A DNA stretch of 64,000 bases, from positions 44,639-108,638 of the forward strand of contig CAJWVZ010000007.1 of assembly GCA_913048385.1 (NCBI GenBank). The letters are read 5' to 3'. Source of the stretch: an uncultured Gammaproteobacteria bacterium. GTDB lineage: Bacteria; Pseudomonadota; Gammaproteobacteria; Pseudomonadales; Pseudohongiellaceae. Under the pieces are notes generated by a model. It did not search any database. It saw only the letters and a list, made by a program, of their open reading frames with translations, and had not been told where the DNA came from. Both the position numbers and the translations under genes were made by a program. Of the stretch, positions 38,884 through 47,880 are shown piece by piece (position 1 is the stretch's first letter; every line of letters starts with the position of its first letter).

Positions 38884-40086
38884 ATGGTAAAAATTAAAGC
38901 ACCCACAGCGTTTTTTGAAACTCTGGAGGCTATGCAAAATCCTTTTAAACACCCCATATCCAGCATGCCGCTTGAGTCAAACCAACTTGCTCATGACTCG
39001 CTTGGAGACTACCAGCTCGCAAGTGAATTTTTATATACCTATCGTGGCAGCCCAGATACGTTTAAAACTTATCGTAGAGAGCTTGAGCACTTTTTGCTCT
39101 GGTGCTGGGTAATCGAAAAAAGGTCTATTAATCAGGTTGCTAGGACTCATATTGAGTCTTATGTCGAATTTGCGCAGCAACCTCCCCTCACCTGGATCGG
39201 AGATAAAAACGTATCAAGACACATCCTCAAAGACGGAGAGAAACAACCAAATCCTGAGTGGCGTCCTTATGTTCGAGCAAGTGGCGAGTACGTTATGTCG
39301 CAAGCCGCCCTTCAGTCTCTTTTCTCAGTCCTCAGCAGTTTTTTTAACTATCTGATTCAAGAAGGCAGTATTTCTTCAAATCCTGTCTCTCAGTTGAGAC
39401 AGAAAAGTAAATTTTTAAGAAAACATCAATCGAGCTCTAATATACGCAGGTTGTCACCCATGCAATGGGATTTCGTTATCGATGAAACCCTAAAAATGAC
39501 CGATATGGACCCTGAAAAGCACGAAAGATCTCTTTTCATTATGACGGCACTGTACGCGATGTACTTACGGATATCTGAGTTAGTCGAAACGCCGAGATGG
39601 ACCCCCTGTATGGGGCATTTTGAAATTGATCTTGAGGGAAACTGGTGGTTTAAAACAGTCGGCAAAGGCAACAAAGAGCGAGAGATATCGGTCAGCGATG
39701 CAATGTTGCATGCCCTAAAACGGTATCGAAATTCTCGAGGTTTGAGTGAGCTACCTAGTCCAGGTGAAGCAGCTCCACTAATACATAAGACGCGTGGCCG
39801 CGGCGGTATAACTAGTACTCGCCAAATTCGTTTAATAGTAAAGGAGTGTTTTGACAGAGCTATCTATAAAATGGATCAAGAAGGCTTTAGTGACGATGCG
39901 CACCGACTTAGAGCGGCGACAGTGCATTGGCTTAGGCACACTGGAATATCCGAAGACGTGAAGCATCGACCAAGGGAGCACGTTAGAGATGATGCAGGCC
40001 ATGGCTCGAGCGCTATCACTGACCGCTATATTGATGTCGAGAAATCCGAGCGCCATGCCACTGCGCGCGCTAAACTGATCAAATAA
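38884..40086 (+). CDS. Tyrosine recombinase / phage-type integrase
   Basis: The 400-residue recombinase has an N-terminal SAM-like core-binding domain (about 41-175) and a C-terminal catalytic domain. Catalytic residues are all visible: R229 in MYLRISELVE, a lysine in GKGNKERE (K261/K264), H348 and R351 in HWLRHTG, H373 in GHGSSAI and the nucleophile Y382 in TDRYIDV. It should therefore be active. No excisionase, phage, transposon or cassette genes flank it. It has no close tRNA and no flanking direct repeats that I could see. It may be a solitary mobile element or a domesticated Xer-like enzyme. Confidence 0.9.
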   Translation: MVKIKAPTAFFETLEAMQNPFKHPISSMPLESNQLAHDSLGDYQLASEFLYTYRGSPDTFKTYRRELEHFLLWCWVIEKRSINQVARTHIESYVEFAQQPPLTWIGDKNVSRHILKDGEKQPNPEWRPYVRASGEYVMSQAALQSLFSVLSSFFNYLIQEGSISSNPVSQLRQKSKFLRKHQSSSNIRRLSPMQWDFVIDETLKMTDMDPEKHERSLFIMTALYAMYLRISELVETPRWTPCMGHFEIDLEGNWWFKTVGKGNKEREISVSDAMLHALKRYRNSRGLSELPSPGEAAPLIHKTRGRGGITSTRQIRLIVKECFDRAIYKMDQEGFSDDAHRLRAATVHWLRHTGISEDVKHRPREHVRDDAGHGSSAITDRYIDVEKSERHATARAKLIK

Positions 40087-40338
40087 GTTGTGTTTGGCGT
40101 AACAATAACCATAGCGTGACAACGTGGTTCGATCTTTATATAGTCTGTACTAGGATCGGTTTAGTGGTTCGGTTTCAATCTTGCGAAACCTATTAATCAC
40201 GGTGTCAGAGAGATATGAGTACTCATCTATAGTAAATTATCAGTAAAACATCATAAGCCATTGACTTAAATTAGTATTCTGAAATTATCTAGAGTATATA
40301 GTGGCGTTCGGAATACCAAGCAGTTGCAAAAGGATCAC

Positions 40339-42603
40339 ATGACAAATCAACAAAACGAGTTCACCTCACCGATGTTTAGATTAACGCGAGGCTTTATCGA
40401 GCTGCTTAAAGTAACAAACCTGAAAATGTGGACCTTCTTTGTTGTATCGAGCGCGTTAGGTTCTCTAACTGGCGCTCAAGATGGGTCCGCATCTGAGGCG
40501 CTGCCTGATCTCGATGTTGAGGTCTTGTATAGCACGCTAAGCAGCGAACCCGTTTATGGGGAAACCGCAGCAAACCTCTTGAAGGAGCTCAAAGATAAGC
40601 ATTATTCAGGGATAACCTTTGATGACAACTTCTCATCAGTAATTTTTGACAAGTACCTTGATAATCTTGACGGTTCAAAACTGTACTTGCTAAAAAGCGA
40701 CATAGACGAGATAGCTGTTTACCGCTACAGATTGGACGACTCCCTTAAGGCTGGCAGCGTCGAGCCCGGATTTGAGATTTACAACATATATTACAAGCGG
40801 CTTCTCGAAAGACTTATTTATGCGGTTAACCGTGTCGAAAATCATATCGACGATATGGATTTCTCGGTCGAGGAATATATCGTAATTGACCGAGAGGAGG
40901 AGCCGTTCGCTAACTCAATTTCGGAAGCTGATGAAATCTGGAGAAAGCGAGTCAAGAACAGTGTCCTGAGCCTTCGCATCGCCGGTGATAGTAATGACGA
41001 AATAAAAGAAAAGCTGAGTAAGAGATATAGGAACCAGCTGACCCAGGTAATGAAAACAAATAGTAAGGATATTTTTCAAGCGTATCTTGCAACAGTCGCC
41101 TCATCAGTGGACCCTCACACCTCATACTTCTCCCCACGAGATTCTGAAAACTTTAACATGGGACTTTCTTTATCTCTTCAGGGCATAGGCGCGCAACTAA
41201 CGAGCGAGGACGAATACACAAAAGTCGTAGAATTAATCAAAGGCGGTCCCGCTGAGCGTGGAGAAGAGCTGCAGGCAGGAGACCGTATCATATCGATAGG
41301 TCAGGATGATGATGGAGAATTAGTGGATGTTGTGGGAATGCGTTTAGATGATGTTGTATCGAAGATTAGGGGTGAAAAAGGAACCACGGTGCGACTAAAC
41401 GTTATACCGGTTAATGCAACTGGTGAAGAAAGTGCGAAGACAATTAGCATCGTTAGAGATACCGTAAAACTTGAAGATCAGTCGGCTAAAAAGGAAGTTT
41501 TAGAGTTAAGTTATGAAGGCTCCGATTATCGGATAGGGGTAATAGCCCTCCCGACTTTTTACTTTGACTTTGAGGCAGCCGCTCGGGGAGAAAAAGACTA
41601 TAAGAGCTCAACCAGGGACGTGAAAGTTCTTCTCGAAGAGTTGAAAGAAGAAGGTGTTGATGCAGTTGTTGTGGATTTACGGAACGACGGTGGTGGAAGC
41701 TTGCAAGAAGCTAATCAACTTGTTGGATTATTTATAGAGTCTGGACCAACCGTTCAGATTAAATATTCGGGTTCTCGAAACGGATTTACACGATCTTATG
41801 GTGACAATGATCCTGAGGTGACTTATGACGGTCCATTAGCAGTCTTGGTAAATAGAACCAGTGCTTCTGCCTCTGAAATTTTCGCCGGAGCAATTCAAGA
41901 CTACCAAAGGGGCTTGGTCCTCGGCGGACAGACTTTCGGTAAAGGAACAGTGCAAGAAATTATCGGCATGGAGTACGGACAGGTTAAGCTAACACGATCA
42001 AAGTTCTATCGAATTTCGGGAGAAAGCACTCAGCATCGTGGCGTCATACCTGATATTGCCTTTCCAGATTTTTATGACGCCTATGATGACATTGGTGAAA
42101 GTAGTTTAGATGGCGCCCTTCCCTGGGATACCGTAAGACCCGTTGAATATAGGCGCTATAACCCTATCGATGAAATCCTTCCAACACTTAAAGTTAAGCA
42201 TGAAGCTCGGGCTTCGAGCTCACCCGACTTTAAGTATCTCCAAGACCAGATCACGCGAACCAAAAGATCTCGGGAAAGAGAAAAAATATCACTTAACGAA
42301 GTATTTGTTAAGGCTGAGCGTGAATCTTTACGAAGAGAAGAGTTTGATGCTGACAATATTAGAAGACAAGCGAAAGGATTAACACTGCGCGAGTGGAAAG
42401 ACGACAATGACCGAAATACAGAGGATGAGGTCGCGAGCAATTCAGTATCGGAAACCGACGACGTCGAGCCTGTTGTTGACACTGAGCAATCAGAGGATGA
42501 AGATGACCCGCTCCTTATTGAAAGCGGAAAAATTTTAGTAGATTTCATCTCACTTAACAGAGATGCGCAAAATATCGGCACCCAAGCGTCCATCACACAG
42601 TAA
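40339..42603 (+). CDS. prc: Tail-specific carboxy-terminal processing protease Prc
   Basis: The 754-residue periplasmic protease has an N-terminal signal sequence after a long charged lead (hydrophobic core near WTFFVVSSALGSLTG), a large helical N-terminal domain, a PDZ domain (GIGAQLTSEDEYTKVVELIK region) and the S41 catalytic domain. The Ser/Lys dyad lies in NRTSASASEIFAGA (505-518) and GQTFGKGTVQ (K535). The C-terminus carries a very acidic extension. Start is ATG 40339 with AAGGA 6 bases ahead; the frame reaches back to TTG 40324. Prc trims proteins such as FtsI and regulates hydrolases in relatives. Confidence 0.94.
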   Translation: MTNQQNEFTSPMFRLTRGFIELLKVTNLKMWTFFVVSSALGSLTGAQDGSASEALPDLDVEVLYSTLSSEPVYGETAANLLKELKDKHYSGITFDDNFSSVIFDKYLDNLDGSKLYLLKSDIDEIAVYRYRLDDSLKAGSVEPGFEIYNIYYKRLLERLIYAVNRVENHIDDMDFSVEEYIVIDREEEPFANSISEADEIWRKRVKNSVLSLRIAGDSNDEIKEKLSKRYRNQLTQVMKTNSKDIFQAYLATVASSVDPHTSYFSPRDSENFNMGLSLSLQGIGAQLTSEDEYTKVVELIKGGPAERGEELQAGDRIISIGQDDDGELVDVVGMRLDDVVSKIRGEKGTTVRLNVIPVNATGEESAKTISIVRDTVKLEDQSAKKEVLELSYEGSDYRIGVIALPTFYFDFEAAARGEKDYKSSTRDVKVLLEELKEEGVDAVVVDLRNDGGGSLQEANQLVGLFIESGPTVQIKYSGSRNGFTRSYGDNDPEVTYDGPLAVLVNRTSASASEIFAGAIQDYQRGLVLGGQTFGKGTVQEIIGMEYGQVKLTRSKFYRISGESTQHRGVIPDIAFPDFYDAYDDIGESSLDGALPWDTVRPVEYRRYNPIDEILPTLKVKHEARASSSPDFKYLQDQITRTKRSREREKISLNEVFVKAERESLRREEFDADNIRRQAKGLTLREWKDDNDRNTEDEVASNSVSETDDVEPVVDTEQSEDEDDPLLIESGKILVDFISLNRDAQNIGTQASITQ

Positions 42604-42640
42604 CTTAGAAGAATAGCTTTTTGAATTAGGGTTTTTACTT

Positions 42641-43510
42641 ATGAAATACGTTTCTCTTTTTTTAATGTTTTTAATTAGCTCAATACGAGCGAACGCTGAA
42701 AGCGCGATAGATATCCGAGCTGACGTTGTATATGGTCATAAAGATGGCATGGCTATGATTTATGACGTGCTTACGCCCAGCAATCATAATGGCGCCGGAA
42801 TAATATTTGTTATGAGTGGAGGGTATTATTCAGTATGGGGAGAGCCAGAGACTAGGGCTCGTCAATTTAGTGATATGCTCGACGCGGGCTTCGCTGTGAT
42901 TCCTCTATACCATGGAAGCTCCCCAAAATATCTGATTCCAGAAATTTATGAGGATGTCAGCCGTGCAGTTAGACATATACACATCAATGCAGAACAGTAT
43001 GGCATTGATGCAGAGCGAATCGGCGTGACCGGGGGGAGCGCAGGTGGACACTTGTCACTCTTGATCGGATTAGATTCTGATCAGGGGGATCCTAATTCAG
43101 ATGATGCAGTAATGCGATCGCAAAATTCGGTGGCTGCTGTGGTAGCGTATTATCCCCCAACGGATTTTAGAGGAGTTGGAAAAGACAACTATGAAATCAT
43201 CAATGAAGTCCCCGAAGAGGAACTTATTTCCCGGTTCCCGGCTCTTGATTTTGACCGTAGCTTACTTGCGTCGCTTTCACCAATAACCTTCGCAGACGAG
43301 CTAGACCCCCCCACTCTCCTGATTCATGGCGACGCTGACCCACTGGTGCACGTAAGTCACTCTATTGCTTTGCAAGAAGAATTTGAGGAACAAGGGACCA
43401 CGTCCAAATTAATAATTATCCCTGGAGCGAAGCACGGGTTTGGGCGCTCCGATGGTGCCACTGCCAGTTCAGCGAGGCTTGAATGGTTTCAGGAACACTT
43501 GCTTGATTAG
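42641..43510 (+). CDS. Secreted alpha/beta-hydrolase (esterase/lipase-like)
   Basis: The 289-residue protein has a signal peptide (about 1-19, ending RANA-ES) and one alpha/beta-hydrolase domain. The nucleophile serine is S133 in VTGGSAGGHLSLL; the probable acid is D233 in HGDADPLVHV and the histidine H265 in GAKHGF. FVMSGGYYSVWG takes the place of the usual oxyanion HGGG. The pattern resembles BD-FAE/DLH-like carboxylesterases; substrate unknown. It starts 37 bp after prc and converges with an MFS transporter gene. Confidence 0.82.
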   Translation: MKYVSLFLMFLISSIRANAESAIDIRADVVYGHKDGMAMIYDVLTPSNHNGAGIIFVMSGGYYSVWGEPETRARQFSDMLDAGFAVIPLYHGSSPKYLIPEIYEDVSRAVRHIHINAEQYGIDAERIGVTGGSAGGHLSLLIGLDSDQGDPNSDDAVMRSQNSVAAVVAYYPPTDFRGVGKDNYEIINEVPEEELISRFPALDFDRSLLASLSPITFADELDPPTLLIHGDADPLVHVSHSIALQEEFEEQGTTSKLIIIPGAKHGFGRSDGATASSARLEWFQEHLLD

Positions 43511-43511
43511 A

Positions 43512-43538
43512 AAAAGGATTAAAGAGAGATATCCTTTT
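43512..43538. terminator. Possible bidirectional terminator between convergent genes
   Basis: AAAAGGAT (43512-43519) and ATCCTTTT (43531-43538) form an 8-bp stem around an 11-base loop in the 30-bp gap between two convergent genes. The T/A-rich arms would give a short U-tract on each strand. The stem is AT-rich, so the call is weak. Confidence 0.4.
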
Positions 43539-43540
43539 CA

Positions 43541-44845
43541 CTAGTCTGGCGCATTCGCCAAATCCTTCCGCAAACTTTTACCCGCAAGGAAAAACAGGCA
43601 GGCTGAAAAAAACATCATCGCCGGAAGCAAAATTAGAATAGAGTATCGGAGTGACTCGATGCCTAAGGTTGGTTCTAAGAAGTCGCTTAAAAATCCTACC
43701 GATGACGGCCCAAGGCCCAAACCAAGAAAGTTAAGTATAAAGAATAATATCGCTGAGGCTGTCGCTCTCATTCGCGATCCGACAAGTGCGTGCGCTGTTG
43801 CGATACTATTGCCTAAATATACATTGAACAAAAATGCAGGCACAAAGCCTAAGACCAAAGCTAAGTATTGATTGCCCACTAGGAAGCTCGCGATAAAGAA
43901 AGGAATCATTATAAATCCAACAATTCCCGGGACCCATACGTACCATCGTTTGTCTCGTGGAGCGAGTTTGTCGGCCAGGATGCCTCCGGCAAGAACGCCG
44001 ATCGCGCCCAGGAGCCCGGATGAAAAAGCAAGCCAGGTGCCAAGTTCGCCTGTGCTCATGCCGTGATTTCTGATAAAGAAAGAAGCCTGCCAGTTGACTG
44101 TTGCGTAAGACGCAAACGTATTTAGTCCCGTTGCAAGTGCCATAAACCGAAAAGATCGCCGACTCCATAATAACCCTAACACTTCTTTGAAGGGAGCGAC
44201 GTTGTCGGAAACCTCTTTACTCTCTGATAATCCGCGAATTGGTTCTTTTAGAGTTGTTCGAATCAGGATCGCCATAAGTATGCCAGGCGCCCCAACCACA
44301 GCAAAGGCGACTCTCCAGCCAAAAAATTCGTTTAACCATCCACCAACAAGAAAGCCAAACAAAATACCTATATTTACCCCTGTGGAATATACAGAGATAG
44401 CAGTTGCTCTTTTTTCCGGAGGGAAAATATCTGAAATTATGGAATGAGACGGCGGGCTCCCACCGGCTTCCCCTACGCCAACGCCAATCCTTGCAGCAAA
44501 GAGCTGTGCATAATTTTGGGCGAGGCCGCTAATCGCAGTCATAAAGCTCCAAGTTCCAATGGCTAAAGCAACAATATTTCGCCTGTTTCCCCGATCAGCC
44601 CAACGCGCAATAGGAATCCCAGCGGTTACGTAGAACATTGCAAACGCGAACCCTGTCAGCAGACCCAATTGCCCGTCAGAAAGCAGAAGCTCGCTCTTAA
44701 TCGATTCTTGAAGTATGGAAAGTAATTGCCTGTCAACGAAATTGAAACAGTAGCCAACCGTGAGGACAAAGAGCGCATAGTTGCGTGCTTTTGAACTTAA
44801 ATAAGGATTAGGGGTTTGGTTCTTAGTGTTGTCGACAGATTCCAT
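43541..44845 (-). CDS. MFS transporter, Spinster-like
   Basis: The 434-residue membrane protein has about 12 transmembrane helices. The N-terminal NYALFVLTVGYCFNFVDRQL, the MFS signature region GIPIARWADRGNRRN between helices 2 and 3, and RIGVGVGEAGGSPPSHSIIS are typical of the Spinster-like group that is frequent in marine and alphaproteobacterial genomes. Substrate cannot be predicted. It is followed downstream (lower coordinates) by a convergent esterase gene. A 200-bp gap with a terminator separates it from the secreted-protein cluster on the same strand. Confidence 0.85.
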   Translation of the reverse strand: MESVDNTKNQTPNPYLSSKARNYALFVLTVGYCFNFVDRQLLSILQESIKSELLLSDGQLGLLTGFAFAMFYVTAGIPIARWADRGNRRNIVALAIGTWSFMTAISGLAQNYAQLFAARIGVGVGEAGGSPPSHSIISDIFPPEKRATAISVYSTGVNIGILFGFLVGGWLNEFFGWRVAFAVVGAPGILMAILIRTTLKEPIRGLSESKEVSDNVAPFKEVLGLLWSRRSFRFMALATGLNTFASYATVNWQASFFIRNHGMSTGELGTWLAFSSGLLGAIGVLAGGILADKLAPRDKRWYVWVPGIVGFIMIPFFIASFLVGNQYLALVLGFVPAFLFNVYLGNSIATAHALVGSRMRATASAILFFILNFLGLGLGPSSVGFLSDFLEPTLGIESLRYSILILLPAMMFFSACLFFLAGKSLRKDLANAPD

Positions 44846-44995
44846 AATATAGGCTCTTCTTATTTGCTTTTAAGCTATTTAATCGACCTGTTTTATAGCA
44901 AATAGCCGAGAGCATTAATAGGTGCCAATTCGGCAGATAAAAATTCGAAACAAAGGTTTTCCGATGATTAACCAAATGAAGGTATCACAAAATTA

Positions 44996-45021
44996 AAAAA
45001 AGGGAGCCATAAACTCCCTTT
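44996..45021 (-). terminator. Rho-independent terminator of the secreted-protein cluster
   Basis: Read on the minus strand, AAAGGGAG pairs with CTCCCTTT around a 7-base loop and is followed by a run of T (opposite the A-run from 44996). It lies 24 bp after the last gene of the cluster and fixes the 3' end of that transcript. Confidence 0.85.
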
Positions 45022-45045
45022 ATTATAGCTGGCTAAAAAACACTT

Positions 45046-45744
45046 CTAGAAATTTGCTAAAACCCGACCTGCAAATCGCTCTACCAAAGCTGCTGAAGGA
45101 TCTGGATTTTCTGAATTTAAGGCTATAAATTGCAACCAGGCTTCATCAGATTCCATTGCTTCAAATACCTCTGCATGATGTGTCCAAGAATCAAAAGACA
45201 TAACGTAATGCATCTTATCGGTTCCACCATATAGGTCCACGTATATCTCAACCCTAGCTCCCATCCTTTCATGCATGGCTTTCGCCATCTCAAGACCCTG
45301 CGCCAGTTCTACACCGCTGCCTGGACGGGGATCCCAGACACTAACATTGAAAACTGGCTGCTCGTCGAAATCGTCCGCCATCGCGTCTGCGTCGTTGTTG
45401 ACGGCTGAAAAGCTTGCCACGAGTTTCCCAGCAGGATTCGAAGCTACACTCGCATAAAATGCAGCCCATTCAGCGCTCTCCGTATTTTTGTCTCTTGACT
45501 CACCCCAGCTAGCTAAGTCATCGTATCTCATAACATAATCAAGGTTTTGAGTTGAACCAATATCTAAGGCATTAATTTGAATGTTTGCTCCTAACGCCGT
45601 ATGAATCTCTGCTGCTTGTTGCATTGTTGCTAGCATGTCAGCTTGCCGGCCTGGATAAGCTTCCCAGCGATATACTTCAACTATTTCCGCAAAACTGGTT
45701 TGGATGAGACACGTAAAGCAAAGTATTGTTAGTATCTTTTTCAT
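45046..45744 (-). CDS. Unrecognised secreted protein with duplicated ~100-residue domain (cluster gene 5)
   Basis: I do not recognise a named family. The 232-residue protein has a signal peptide (about 1-19, ending SFA-EI). The mature part is two similar halves. Half 1 has VYRWEAYPGRQADMLATMQQ and LDYVMRYDDLASW; half 2 has VSVWDPRPGSGVELAQGLEM and MHYVMSFDSWTHH. Each half looks like a beta-alpha-beta dimeric alpha/beta-barrel (ferredoxin-like) unit, as in NIPSNAP or ABM folds; that fold is an inference. AAGGA precedes the ATG. It is last in a five-gene minus-strand cluster and 20 bp from the previous gene. Confidence 0.72.
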   Translation of the reverse strand: MKKILTILCFTCLIQTSFAEIVEVYRWEAYPGRQADMLATMQQAAEIHTALGANIQINALDIGSTQNLDYVMRYDDLASWGESRDKNTESAEWAAFYASVASNPAGKLVASFSAVNNDADAMADDFDEQPVFNVSVWDPRPGSGVELAQGLEMAKAMHERMGARVEIYVDLYGGTDKMHYVMSFDSWTHHAEVFEAMESDEAWLQFIALNSENPDPSAALVERFAGRVLANF

Positions 45745-45764
45745 AATAATTCCTTTTTATCAAT

Positions 45765-46499
45765 TTAGATTGCAGAGTAAACTTGTTCGCAACGATACGC
45801 TTTATCTGATACCGGAGCACTCCTAGAAGCTGTCACAAGAGCATAGGCATCTTGCGCCCACCGCTCTGCTGAAAGCGCATCAAAGGCAGCACCTAAACGG
45901 GCTAATGAGGGAGCGACTGCGATCACAGTATAAGATGCGGAATTCCCGCTTGCAATTGACTGATAGACATCGAATTCAATATCCGAAAATCCATTCTGCT
46001 TGTATGCGGCATCAAGCGCGCTAACGGCCTGCAGATATGCTGCCGGGTTGGTAGGATTCACCTCGACTGTGCGCGTAGCCCAAGTCTCATAAATCTCTCC
46101 TTCGTATCCATTTATGATCTGCAACGTCTGATTGCCTGTCAATTCTCGGCTTCCCCGCAAATCGGTCTGGATGTTTTTGATCGTCGGGCTAGTCGCCATC
46201 ATATCCCACATGCCAAAAGCACCCTCGAGGTTTGGGAAAAAGGTAAACATCTGCATTTCTCCAGGAGAATCGTTGCCGGATACGGCTACACAGGCTCCAC
46301 CGAGCATTGCTCCCATACTCGCAAAAACGTCTGAGTTTCCTTTCTGGAATTCCGTATAAGCCGCAGGATCATCAGCAATTAGATTCAAAATAGTCATCGC
46401 ACCTGTGGAAAGTGGTGAAGACTCCAGATGGTGATCTGCGAAAGTGTTTATACATTGAAACCCCACAAGGATGGTGACTAAAAATTTTAATATCTTCAT
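45765..46499 (-). CDS. Unrecognised secreted protein, duplicated domain (cluster gene 4)
   Basis: The 244-residue protein has a signal peptide (about 1-21, ending TFA-DH). The mature sequence again appears as two halves: TILNLIADDPAAYTEFQKG then MQMFTFFPNLEGAF, and RTVEVNPTNPAAYLQAVSAL then ASYTVIAVAPSLARLG. The strand, x-N/D-P-A-x-Y, helix, strand pattern is shared with the neighbouring cluster proteins, although overall identity is low. Two cysteines (in GGACVAV and YRCEQV) may form a disulfide. AGAGGA precedes the ATG by 8 bases. Function unknown. Confidence 0.7.
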   Translation of the reverse strand: MKILKFLVTILVGFQCINTFADHHLESSPLSTGAMTILNLIADDPAAYTEFQKGNSDVFASMGAMLGGACVAVSGNDSPGEMQMFTFFPNLEGAFGMWDMMATSPTIKNIQTDLRGSRELTGNQTLQIINGYEGEIYETWATRTVEVNPTNPAAYLQAVSALDAAYKQNGFSDIEFDVYQSIASGNSASYTVIAVAPSLARLGAAFDALSAERWAQDAYALVTASRSAPVSDKAYRCEQVYSAI

Positions 46500-46538
46500 T
46501 ATATTAATCCTCTTTCTATAACTTTATATCCAAACTTA

Positions 46539-47258
46539 TTAAATTGATGGTGCGTAGCTCTTCAGTTGCATCACAATATTTCGTGAAATTATGCTCCTGA
46601 TATCTCCCACATTCTCGATAAATTCAGACCAACCCCTACTTTCATTGAGTGGGTCCGTCAGTAAACCAGTCATATTATTCGCTGTGATAACTAAGTTGTG
46701 AGTGGCACCCTGTCTACCATCAGCGCCAATAGCTATCAATTGAGAGAACACCTCATCACCCTGGTACCCTTCCGCAAGCTCGAGCCAAGCTTCGACGTAC
46801 TCCGACGGCTCTGCTACTGACATGGTAACCCACTGACTTACCGAGTTGCTTGAGGTAACAGCAGCCTGATTACCAACACTCACTCCAGTCGATTGATACA
46901 ATAATTCTCCTGCTGAAGTAGTAGCGTCCCCCATTTCACTTAAAAAAACTGCCCAATCTGCTGAAAGTGCGTTAGCAAGGTTCGCTTGATCCATGGCTTC
47001 CGTCGATGGAAAAACAACTACAATATTATGCGTGGCAGCATCCGTGCCATTCACAATATACTGATTTAAAATTGGAAACCCAGGATTGTTCCGCCCCGTT
47101 GGTGAAGCCATATACTTGTCCAGGGCTGCAACTACCCCCGCAGGATTGGTAGCTACAAAGTCATAAGCCATTCCAACAAATTCTTGTGCGCTAGATGTAT
47201 TGCCGAGCGCAATACCTAATGCTATTACCAGTCCTCTTAACGTTTTCATAAATTTCAT
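46539..47258 (-). CDS. Unrecognised secreted protein, duplicated domain (cluster gene 3)
   Basis: The 239-residue protein has a signal peptide (about 1-24, ending SSA-QE). It has two halves with a clear internal repeat: QYIVNGTDAATHNIVVVFPS in half 1 against AIGADGRQGATHNLVITANN in half 2. It is a paralogue of cluster gene 1: TNPAGVVAALDKYMAS here aligns with TSPAGVVAAMDKFRAS there, and both end in a V-G-[DG]-[IV]-R-x-I helix. No catalytic motif stands out; the conserved THN histidine is the best candidate functional residue. The ribosome site AAGGGA is 8 bases ahead. Confidence 0.72.
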   Translation of the reverse strand: MKFMKTLRGLVIALGIALGNTSSAQEFVGMAYDFVATNPAGVVAALDKYMASPTGRNNPGFPILNQYIVNGTDAATHNIVVVFPSTEAMDQANLANALSADWAVFLSEMGDATTSAGELLYQSTGVSVGNQAAVTSSNSVSQWVTMSVAEPSEYVEAWLELAEGYQGDEVFSQLIAIGADGRQGATHNLVITANNMTGLLTDPLNESRGWSEFIENVGDIRSIISRNIVMQLKSYAPSI

Positions 47259-47387
47259 AATAAATTTCCCTTTATGTTATGCGATTCAGCTTTTTAAGAA
47301 CGGCCAATCATAAGCCGATTAAGTAACCTTAAATGGTGTCGCGGCTTGGACCAACTCGTGACGGGCGTTAAGGTATCTGTAGACGTG

Positions 47388-47771
47388 CTAAGCTCGATAA
47401 ACAGATCCCTCCCAAATTAATTCTTCTAACGAGAGTTTGCTGCGTGTTGTAAGATTTCCTTCTCTGCTGTCTTTGCCAGACATTTCGAGTTCCCAAATAT
47501 GGTCACCGGCTTTTTTCCACGTTCCTTTTTGAAACCCTATTGTTTTTGATCCGTCAGCATGAAAAGCCTCACCTGCAAAGGATACTTCTCCGCTTTCAGC
47601 ATCTGGCGTTTCAAAATTCTCAGTGAAGGTAAGAGTTGACCAAACCTCACCATAAACTGCCATATCGGCTTCGGATTTAAAACTTGCCTGTGTAATTAAT
47701 TGTCCCGCATCATTCTGTGAATAGACGTTCGAAACATGTTTAAACCGAAAATCATCAATTTTTTCTGACAT
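47388..47771 (-). CDS. Unrecognised small cytosolic protein, beta-rich (cluster gene 2)
   Basis: The 127-residue protein has no signal peptide or membrane segment, unlike its four neighbours. Predicted mostly beta: AVYGEVWSTLTFTENFE, GEVSFAGEAFHADGSKTIGF, GTWKKAGDHIWELEMSG, LEELIWEGSVYRA. The up-and-down beta pattern suggests a lipocalin-like or SRPBCC-like ligand-binding fold, but I cannot assign a family. GAGGA stands 7 bases before the ATG. It lies between two secreted paralogues, with gaps of 109 and 129 bp. Confidence 0.65.
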   Translation of the reverse strand: MSEKIDDFRFKHVSNVYSQNDAGQLITQASFKSEADMAVYGEVWSTLTFTENFETPDAESGEVSFAGEAFHADGSKTIGFQKGTWKKAGDHIWELEMSGKDSREGNLTTRSKLSLEELIWEGSVYRA

Positions 47772-47828
47772 TATCTTTTCCTCTTTCTATTGCTTTTTGG
47801 TTTTCCTATGAAACCTTCTTTAAGCGAG

Positions 47829-47848
47829 CCCGCAAAAATATTTGCGGG
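47829..47848 (-). repeat. Hairpin between cluster genes 1 and 2
   Basis: CCCGCAAA (47829-47836), loop AATA and TTTGCGGG form a perfect 8-bp stem 33 bp after the stop of cluster gene 1. No T-run follows on the minus strand. It may protect or process the upstream mRNA segment rather than terminate fully. Confidence 0.6.
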
Positions 47849-47880
47849 TCTTGATTATAAGATCACTGACTTAGGCGAAG

